Positions 6,054 to 11,963 of a stretch of 11,963 bases of DNA are shown here, one piece after another. How positions within the stretch are numbered: the stretch's first letter is position 1; the number at the start of each line of letters is the position of its first letter. Where the stretch lies: assembly GCA_900552315.1 (NCBI GenBank), contig URZM01000057.1, forward strand, positions 1-11,963. Direction: 5' to 3'. The DNA comes from an uncultured Bacteroidales bacterium. GTDB lineage: Bacteria; Bacteroidota; Bacteroidia; Bacteroidales; Muribaculaceae. The notes beneath the pieces are model-generated. The model worked only from the letters and a program-made list of their open reading frames with translations. It did not search any database and had not been told where the DNA came from. The translations under genes were made by a program, and so were the position numbers.

Positions 6054-6944
6054 ATGACGAAAAAAACGGTTATTCATATCCTCACGCCGCTGGCGGTCGT
6101 GTCAGCGCTCTGCGGCTGCTCCGGAGGCTCCGTGGAGCAACGGCCCGCCCCTGAGATTCTGATGCAGGTGGGGGATTCCGTCCTTACGCGCGACATGGTG
6201 ACGGCTCTCATACCCTCCGGCCTGAGCGCGGCGGACTCCATACGCATGTTCGACGCCATAGTGGAGTCATGGGTGGAGCGCAACATGCTCGTGAACCTGG
6301 CAGGAAGCCAGCTGCCGGATATTGAGAAGATTGAGAACATGGTGCAGAGATACCGCGAGCAGCTCCTGGCCAACGAATACCGCAAGGTGATGGCTGCCGA
6401 TCACGTGCACGGAGTCAGCGCCCAGAGCGTCAAGGAATATTACGACGAACACCCCGACATGTACCGTCTGGCGCGCCCCCTGGTGAAAGGCATATACCTG
6501 AAAGTGCAGGCCGACTCCCCTCACCTCGACGAGCTCCGGGCCTGGATACGCGGAGCCTCGGACGACGACATTGACAACCTCGAGAACTACGGCCTGCGCG
6601 GCGCCATGGAGTACGACTATTTCGGCGACACCTGGATCGACTGGCAGACCGTGGAGGACCATATCCCCTACCGCTTCGACGACCCGGACCGGTTCGTGGC
6701 GGACAACACTTATTTCGAATGTGAGGAGAACGGCTCCCTATACATGCTCCGCATCCTCGGGTTCATGCGGTCCGGCGACAAGATGCCCCTCTCCTTCGCC
6801 GAGGCCGAAATCAGGGAGCAGCTCCTGGAGCAGCGCCGGGGAGACTATGACCGACAGCTCCTCATGTCGCTGTACTCCCAGGGGATAGACTCGAAATCCA
6901 TAAAGACCGGGGCTTACGTCCCGCTCAAATACCGAAAACGATAA
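6054..6944 (+). CDS. SurA-like periplasmic lipoprotein, degenerate parvulin
   Basis: This is a probable envelope chaperone of the SurA/PrsA type, anchored by lipid. The 296-residue product starts with a signal peptide and a lipobox LCGC, with C22 as the acylated cysteine. A helical region (about 35-125) follows, resembling the SurA N-terminal chaperone module, then the typical hinge SVKEYYDEHP (125-134). Beyond it, LVKGIYLKV (143-151) and LYMLRILGF (229-237) look like the first and last strands of a parvulin fold. The GGxLG active-site region seen in the next gene is missing, so isomerase activity is doubtful. A C-terminal helix (about 245-275) could fold back on the N-domain, as in SurA. It begins 38 bases after a perfect -7 element, and the next start is 15 bases downstream, so co-transcription with surA is likely. 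The family call rests on architecture, not on a strong motif. Confidence 0.72.
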   Translation: MTKKTVIHILTPLAVVSALCGCSGGSVEQRPAPEILMQVGDSVLTRDMVTALIPSGLSAADSIRMFDAIVESWVERNMLVNLAGSQLPDIEKIENMVQRYREQLLANEYRKVMAADHVHGVSAQSVKEYYDEHPDMYRLARPLVKGIYLKVQADSPHLDELRAWIRGASDDDIDNLENYGLRGAMEYDYFGDTWIDWQTVEDHIPYRFDDPDRFVADNTYFECEENGSLYMLRILGFMRSGDKMPLSFAEAEIREQLLEQRRGDYDRQLLMSLYSQGIDSKSIKTGAYVPLKYRKR

Positions 6945-6959
6945 ACAAGTTCCAACACA

Positions 6960-8324
6960 GTGAAGACCAAGACTTTGAGAACGGCTCTCGCGGGCATCGC
7001 AGCCGCCGTGGCCACCTGCATGGCGCTGGCCGACAACACCAACATAATAGACGAGGTGGCATGGGTGGTGGGCGACGAGCCCATCTACCGCTCGGACATC
7101 GAGGAGATGTACCAGCAGGCGCAATATGACGGCACCACCTTCAAGAACAATCCCTACTGCGCCATACCCGAGCAGATAGCCGTGGAGAAGCTTTACCTCC
7201 ACCAAGCCAAGCTCGACACCATAGAGCCCCCCGAGAGCGCCGTCCGCAGCGCCGTGGACCAGCGCATCAATTTCTTCGTGACGAACATAGGCTCCAAGGA
7301 GCGCGTGGAGATGCAGTTCCGCAAGCCCATGAGCGCCATACGCGAGCAGCTCACCGACATCATTCGCACGCAGTACACGGTCCAGCAAGTGCAGCAGAAC
7401 CTAACAAAGGACGTGAAGGCCACCCCCGCCGACGTCCGCAAGTTCTTCTCCCAGTTGCCTCAGGACAGCGTGCCCCAGGTGTCCATGCAGGTGGAGGTCC
7501 AGATCATAAAGTCCATCCCACCGGTGCACCAGGAGGAGATCGACTCCATCAAGTCCCGCCTGCGCGAGTTCACCGAGAAAATCAACTCCGGCGAGTCCTC
7601 TTTCTCCACCCTGGCATTTTTCTACAGCGACGACAAGGGCTCCGCGAAGAACGGAGGAGAGCTCGGCTTCGTGAGCCGTACCGATGTGGTGCCGGAGTTC
7701 GCCGCCGTGGCCTTCAACCTCTCGGATCCCACGAAAGTGTCGAAGATTGTAGAGACGGAATACGGTTTCCACATAATCCAGCTAATAGAGAAACGCGGCG
7801 ACCAGGCCAATTTCCGCCACATACTGCTGCGTCCGCAGGTGGCCAAGGCCGACATGGACAACGCGGTCATGAAGCTCGACTCCCTGAAGCGCGAGATAGA
7901 CCGGGGAGTGTTCACCTTCGAGGAGGCCGCCCGCTACGTGAGCCAGGACAATGACACCAAGAACAACAAGGGCATAATGATGAACCCCCAGACAGGCTCC
8001 TCACGCTTCGAGATGCAGGAGCTCCCCGCTGAGGTGGCCCGACGGGTCGAGTCCATGCAGCCCGGGCAGGTTTCCGACGCCTTCGTGATGATGGACCAGG
8101 CAAAGAACAAGGAGGTGGTGGCCATAGTCAAGCTCACCAACCGTATCCCGGCCCACAAGGCAAACCTCGCAGACGATTTCAGCATGCTCAAGACCCTGTA
8201 CGAGGCCAATGCCAAGGAAAAGATTCTAAAAGACTGGGTAGAGAAGAAAATAAAGCAGACCTATGTCCACATCGAGGAGGGATGGGACGGCTGCGAATTT
8301 GAATACCAGGGCTGGGTGAAATGA
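6960..8324 (+). CDS. surA: Periplasmic peptidyl-prolyl isomerase/chaperone, SurA type, two parvulin domains
   Basis: This protein helps outer-membrane proteins fold on their way through the periplasm. It is 454 residues long, near the 428 of E. coli SurA. The GTG start at 6960 gives a complete signal peptide: KTK, a hydrophobic core, and a likely cut after A24 in MALA-DNTN. The next in-frame ATG (residue 21) would destroy it. The N-domain (about 28-165) opens with IIDEVAWVVGDEPI, a classic SurA_N beginning. Parvulin 1 (about 174-280) has the GGELGF loop (232-237) and the final strand YGFHIIQLIE. Parvulin 2 (about 284-390) begins FRHILLRP and is less canonical, with no clear GGxLG. A C-terminal helix follows. 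It lies 15 bases after the lipoprotein paralogue and 22 before the OstA-like gene; in E. coli, surA likewise neighbours an LPS-transport gene (lptD). Confidence 0.88.
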   Translation: MKTKTLRTALAGIAAAVATCMALADNTNIIDEVAWVVGDEPIYRSDIEEMYQQAQYDGTTFKNNPYCAIPEQIAVEKLYLHQAKLDTIEPPESAVRSAVDQRINFFVTNIGSKERVEMQFRKPMSAIREQLTDIIRTQYTVQQVQQNLTKDVKATPADVRKFFSQLPQDSVPQVSMQVEVQIIKSIPPVHQEEIDSIKSRLREFTEKINSGESSFSTLAFFYSDDKGSAKNGGELGFVSRTDVVPEFAAVAFNLSDPTKVSKIVETEYGFHIIQLIEKRGDQANFRHILLRPQVAKADMDNAVMKLDSLKREIDRGVFTFEEAARYVSQDNDTKNNKGIMMNPQTGSSRFEMQELPAEVARRVESMQPGQVSDAFVMMDQAKNKEVVAIVKLTNRIPAHKANLADDFSMLKTLYEANAKEKILKDWVEKKIKQTYVHIEEGWDGCEFEYQGWVK

Positions 8325-8346
8325 CACCGTCCCCCTACGCACGCTG

Positions 8347-10389
8347 ATGGCAAGCATATTCGACTTCGACTCGCACTCTCCTGTACGCGCGCTGGCCGCC
8401 CTGGCCATCGCGCTGCTGTGCTGCATATCCTACGGCCAGGAGCCGGTGAGGTGGCAGCGCTCCCAAAGCTCCACCGCCTCCAAGAACGCCCAGGGCCAGC
8501 AGCGCCGCAAGGCCGACCTCTCGCTGCACCCCAAAAGCTACACCCGACCCAAGCCCACAAAACCCATAAAGCCGGAACTGCCGCATCTCAACAGGCTCCA
8601 GCCTGACAAGTTCTTCCTCGAGAAGGCTGACCTGCTGTACTCCAGCGAGGACTGGGACACGACGCGCCAGGTCGTCAGCGGCAACGTCATGTTCAGCAAG
8701 TTCGGCACGGTGCTGTACTGCGACTCGGCCTGGTTCTACCCCGAGACATCAAGCCTCGACGCCTTCGGTAACGTGAGGATGCTGCAGGGCGACACCATAG
8801 AGGTGAAGGCGGACTACATTTTCTACGACGGTGTCTCGCAGCTGGCTCGCCTCCGCACCGCCGGGCGAGGCAAGGAGGTCAGCCTCGAGCACCTCTCACG
8901 CCATGACGGCACAAAGAAATACCTCTTCACGGACTCCCTGGACTATGACCTCATGCGCCAGCTGGCTTATTTCACCGAGGGAGGCCGCATGTACAACCAC
9001 AACCTCCGTTCCGGCGAGCGCGACACCCTCACGTCCCGCTACGGACAGTACAACACCGGCACACGCATTGCCGAGGTGAACGACGACGTCTATATCCGCA
9101 ACCGCACCTCCCGCCTGCGCACGGACCGCCTCCTCTACCACACGGACACCCGGGTGGTGGATGTGGTGGACCGCACGGACATCAAGTCTGGCCCGAACCA
9201 CATCGTGACCTCTTCCGGATTCTACGACATGGCCTCCGGTAACGCGCGTCTCACCTCTCGGTCGCTTATCACCCACACCGACAGCCTGGGTGCCGTGACC
9301 ACCCTGGAGGGGGACAGCATAGCTTACGACAACGCCCTGCGCCGCAGCGAGGCCTTCATGTCCTCCAACCCCGCCCTGCGCCCCACCCCCATGGTGATTA
9401 CTGACACCGCCCGTAAGGCCATACTGATAGGTGGCTACGGATATTATTCCGACCTGGACCACACCGCTTACGCCGAGCGATACCCACTCATGAAGGAATA
9501 CTCCCGCGCCGACACCACCTTCCTGCGTGCCGACAGGGTGTTTCTCCAGACCATCAATTACGGCGTGAAGCCCTTGCCCCGCATACTGCTCGACTCTCTC
9601 TCCACCGCTGCCGACTCCATCGAGGCCGCGCGCGTGGACTCTCTGAATGCCCATGCCGAGTACCATGTGGCGAAAGCCTACAACAAGGCCCGTTTCTTCC
9701 GCGACGACATACAGGGCATCGCCGACTCCATAACCATGGTCTCACGCGACTCCATGCTCTACATGGACCGCAAGCCGATAGTCTGGAGCGGGCCGCGCAT
9801 GGTGGCCGGGTCTCGAATAGTGGTGCATTTCAACGACTCCACCGCAGACAGGGCCGACCTCCCCGCACGCGGACTCGTGGCCGAGGAGATAGGCGAAGGG
9901 TTCTACAACCAGCTCAGGGCTGGCAACATCACCGCTTTCCTGGAGAACGAGTCGCTGCGCCATCTCGACGCGCACACCGACGTGCAGGCCATCCTGCTGC
10001 CTATGGAAAACGACTCCACCTACAACAAGCTCATGAACGCCCAGGCCGACACCCTGAGCGTGGACATGGACTCCACACAGATGCAGAAGCTCAAGCTATA
10101 CACCCGCTCGGGCAATGAGGTGACGGGGCAGGTGATTCCGCTCTACATCTTGCAGAAGTCCCAATACTATCTGCCGGAGTTCATCAGCCTCACCGGAGCC
10201 ACGCGTTTCTCGGAGATGGACGAGGCGCTGCGCTCTCTCGAGGCGCTCAGGCCAAAATACGCCTGGTACCGCAAGGGCTGGGAAGACGACCTCGGTGAGA
10301 TCTCCTTCGAACTGGAGGAATATTTCACAAGTCCCACCATGGGCATACTCTCCCCGGAGGAAGACCTGCTCGCCGCCCCGACTCGCTGA
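8347..10389 (+). CDS. Exported OstA/LptA-like protein, large Bacteroidetes form
   Basis: This is a probable periplasmic component of LPS transport to the outer membrane, judged by the OstA/LptA-type beta repeats. It has 680 residues. The N-terminus carries a signal sequence: R14, a hydrophobic core about 15-28, and a likely cut near G30-Q31. A basic, proline-rich segment (about 50-80) follows. From about 109 to 400 there are many short beta motifs of the form 'x-A/T-D-x-L/I-x-Y-x' (for example VKADYIFYDG, LRTDRLLYH, EGDSIAYDN, LRADRVFLQ), the stacked-strand pattern of the OstA jelly-roll. The rest (about 400-680) is a mixed region without motifs I recognise. It is far longer than E. coli LptA (about 185 residues) and lacks an obvious outer-membrane barrel end. 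It sits between surA and mutL with gaps of 22 and 36 bases. The family call is good; the transport role is inferred. Confidence 0.8.
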   Translation: MASIFDFDSHSPVRALAALAIALLCCISYGQEPVRWQRSQSSTASKNAQGQQRRKADLSLHPKSYTRPKPTKPIKPELPHLNRLQPDKFFLEKADLLYSSEDWDTTRQVVSGNVMFSKFGTVLYCDSAWFYPETSSLDAFGNVRMLQGDTIEVKADYIFYDGVSQLARLRTAGRGKEVSLEHLSRHDGTKKYLFTDSLDYDLMRQLAYFTEGGRMYNHNLRSGERDTLTSRYGQYNTGTRIAEVNDDVYIRNRTSRLRTDRLLYHTDTRVVDVVDRTDIKSGPNHIVTSSGFYDMASGNARLTSRSLITHTDSLGAVTTLEGDSIAYDNALRRSEAFMSSNPALRPTPMVITDTARKAILIGGYGYYSDLDHTAYAERYPLMKEYSRADTTFLRADRVFLQTINYGVKPLPRILLDSLSTAADSIEAARVDSLNAHAEYHVAKAYNKARFFRDDIQGIADSITMVSRDSMLYMDRKPIVWSGPRMVAGSRIVVHFNDSTADRADLPARGLVAEEIGEGFYNQLRAGNITAFLENESLRHLDAHTDVQAILLPMENDSTYNKLMNAQADTLSVDMDSTQMQKLKLYTRSGNEVTGQVIPLYILQKSQYYLPEFISLTGATRFSEMDEALRSLEALRPKYAWYRKGWEDDLGEISFELEEYFTSPTMGILSPEEDLLAAPTR

Positions 10390-10425
10390 CGCACCCCTGC
10401 CTCGCTTTCTTTATATTCGATTAGT

Positions 10426-11963
10426 ATGATTGACATCATAAGACAACTCCCGGACACAGTGGCGAACCAGATTGCAGCTGGAGAGGTGGTGCAACGCCCC
10501 GCCTCTGCCCTCAAGGAGCTGGTGGAGAACTCCGTGGACGCCGGGGCCACGGAGATACAGATTGTGATAAAGGACGCCGGACGCACCCTCATTCAGGTCG
10601 TGGACAATGGCAAGGGCATGAGCCACAACGACGCGCGCATGGCCTTCGAGCGCCACGCCACATCCAAGATTTCATGCGCCGACGACCTCTTCTCCCTCCA
10701 CACCATGGGGTTCCGTGGCGAGGCGCTCGCATCCATTTGCGCAATATCGCAGGTGGAGCTGAAGACTTGCCGGAGCGGTGAGGCGCTCGGCACTCGTGTC
10801 ATATACAGCGGCGGACACAAGGAGATACAGGAACCGGCCGTATGCACCCCCGGCACAAACATCATGGTGCGCAACCTCTTCTTCAACGTGCCCGCACGCC
10901 GAAAGTTCCTGAAGTCGGACAGCGTGGAGCTGGCCGCCATTATGAGGGAGTTCGAACGCCTGGCGCTGGTCAACAACCACCTGCGCATGACCATCAGCAC
11001 CGGTTCGCGCACCATCGACCTGAGGGCCGGTTCCTTCAAGCAGCGCATCACCGACATCTGGAAAAACAACCTGGACCCACACCTGCTGCCCATAGACGTG
11101 GACACATCTCTGGTGAAGATTTCCGGCTTCATATCCCGTCCCGAACATGCCCGCCGGCGCAACCCTCTCCAGTATCTCATAGTCAACGGCCGCAACATGC
11201 GCCATCCCTATTTCCACAAAGGCATACTCAGCTGTTTCGAGGGATACATCGCCACCGACACCCAGCCCTGCTATTTCCTGAAGTTCGAGGTGGACCCCAA
11301 GACCATTGACGTGAACATCTCCCCCACCAAGAGCGAGATTAAATTTGAGAACGAGGCCGACATACACCGCCTGCTCACCGCCTCGGTCCGCGCCGCCCTG
11401 GGCAAGTTCGGGGCCGCACCCTCCATAGATTTCTCGCAGGACGCCATGCAGCTCGACCCCGCCCGCAGCGGCGATTTCGTGAGCGCGCCGGAAGAGGTGG
11501 TGGACCCTACCTACAATCCCTTCAAGGCCGATGGCCGTCCACATGGGCAGGCCCCCGGCATAGGCGCGGCCCCACGCAGGCAGAGCGTGGCCAACTGGGA
11601 GAGCCTCTACACCGGATTCATGAGCGACGGCGCGGAACAGTCACCCGCATTGGTGGAGCAGCTTCCCCTCTCCCCGGTGCAGGCCCACCTCCCGCTGGAT
11701 GCCGCAAGCGTGGCCCCGCTATGCATCCAGTGTGCCGACAGGTATATCCTGACCCCTGACCCTCGCGGCCTCCTCGTCATAGACCAGCACCGAGCGCACG
11801 TCAAGATTCTCTATGAGCGATACATGCGCGAGGCCGGCGAGGGTGGCGACATAGCCGCCTCGCAGCGCGTCATGTTCCCCGAGACTCTCAGGCTCGACCC
11901 CTCCCAGATCGCGTTGCTGGACGGCCTGGGCGAGGCCATGGGCCGCCTCGGCTTCTCTCTGGA
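10426..11963 (+). CDS. mutL: DNA mismatch repair protein MutL (partial, cut by window end)
   Basis: MutL couples mismatch recognition by MutS to strand removal. 512 codons are visible and the frame stays open at the window edge, so the C-terminus is missing. The GHKL ATPase is intact: NQIAAGEVV (14-22), catalytic E31 and Mg-binding N35 in KELVENSVDAGA, DNGKGM (60-65), and GFRGEAL (95-101). The transducer domain has NGRNM and the ATP-contacting K302 in ISPTKSE, matching E. coli K307. A polar linker (about 330-430) precedes the C-terminal domain, which contains DQHRAHVKILYE (453-464). Compared with the endonuclease motif DQHA(x)2E(x)4E, the alanine is arginine and the first glutamate is V459. 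The ATG at 10426 aligns with E. coli MutL with two extra residues. A weak -7-like TATATTCG (10412-10419) precedes it, but co-transcription with the OstA-like gene 36 bases upstream is more likely. Confidence 0.96.
   Translation, partial: MIDIIRQLPDTVANQIAAGEVVQRPASALKELVENSVDAGATEIQIVIKDAGRTLIQVVDNGKGMSHNDARMAFERHATSKISCADDLFSLHTMGFRGEALASICAISQVELKTCRSGEALGTRVIYSGGHKEIQEPAVCTPGTNIMVRNLFFNVPARRKFLKSDSVELAAIMREFERLALVNNHLRMTISTGSRTIDLRAGSFKQRITDIWKNNLDPHLLPIDVDTSLVKISGFISRPEHARRRNPLQYLIVNGRNMRHPYFHKGILSCFEGYIATDTQPCYFLKFEVDPKTIDVNISPTKSEIKFENEADIHRLLTASVRAALGKFGAAPSIDFSQDAMQLDPARSGDFVSAPEEVVDPTYNPFKADGRPHGQAPGIGAAPRRQSVANWESLYTGFMSDGAEQSPALVEQLPLSPVQAHLPLDAASVAPLCIQCADRYILTPDPRGLLVIDQHRAHVKILYERYMREAGEGGDIAASQRVMFPETLRLDPSQIALLDGLGEAMGRLGFSL

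Noticed and set aside
10412..10419. TATATTCG as a separate mutL promoter
   Set aside because: It has one mismatch to the -7 consensus and no -33 box, and would place the transcription start almost on the ATG. Co-transcription with the gene before is simpler.

Overview
The window looks like a chromosomal stretch from a GC-rich member of the Bacteroidota, probably order Bacteroidales. Four signs support this. The promoter -7 elements match the Bacteroidetes form TAnnTTTG. None of the starts has an obvious Shine-Dalgarno sequence. The MalQ has the two-CBM20, long-insert build. The gene run SurA-like / SurA / OstA-like / MutL is one I associate with this phylum. A family such as Muribaculaceae is possible, but I cannot fix it from sequence alone. 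All seven genes read on the + strand, and I see no mobile element, CRISPR array, tRNA or rRNA.

Left part (1-5107), storage-carbohydrate metabolism. An AT-rich non-coding start leads to a consensus -7 element at 139-146. A leader of about 215 bases follows, with a hairpin and a 22-base imperfect tandem duplication. Then comes malQ, a DPE2-type 4-alpha-glucanotransferase with two N-terminal starch-binding domains. A strong hairpin/T-tract terminator separates it from a roughly 583-residue alpha-phosphohexomutase. Together these enzymes would rework malto-oligosaccharides or glycogen and interconvert glucose 1-phosphate and glucose 6-phosphate.

Middle (5108-5845). A PHP-domain CpsB/YwqE-type tyrosine phosphatase stands without other capsule genes in view. 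It is followed by a 208-base intergenic region with a 17-base palindrome, a T9 tract and a perfect -7 element (6008-6015).

Right part (6054-11963), probably one operon with gaps of 15, 22 and 36 bases. It encodes a lipoprotein related to SurA with an eroded parvulin domain, a two-parvulin SurA-type periplasmic chaperone, a 680-residue exported OstA/LptA-like protein, and the mismatch-repair protein MutL, which is cut by the window end. The first three fit outer-membrane protein and LPS assembly. MutL is a functional outlier; its C-terminal endonuclease motif departs from the canonical form.

I did not find a convincing new defence or mobile system. The points most worth a second look are the SurA-pair/OstA-like/MutL operon with a homopolymer in its promoter, the enlarged OstA-like protein, the altered MutL motif and the malQ leader.
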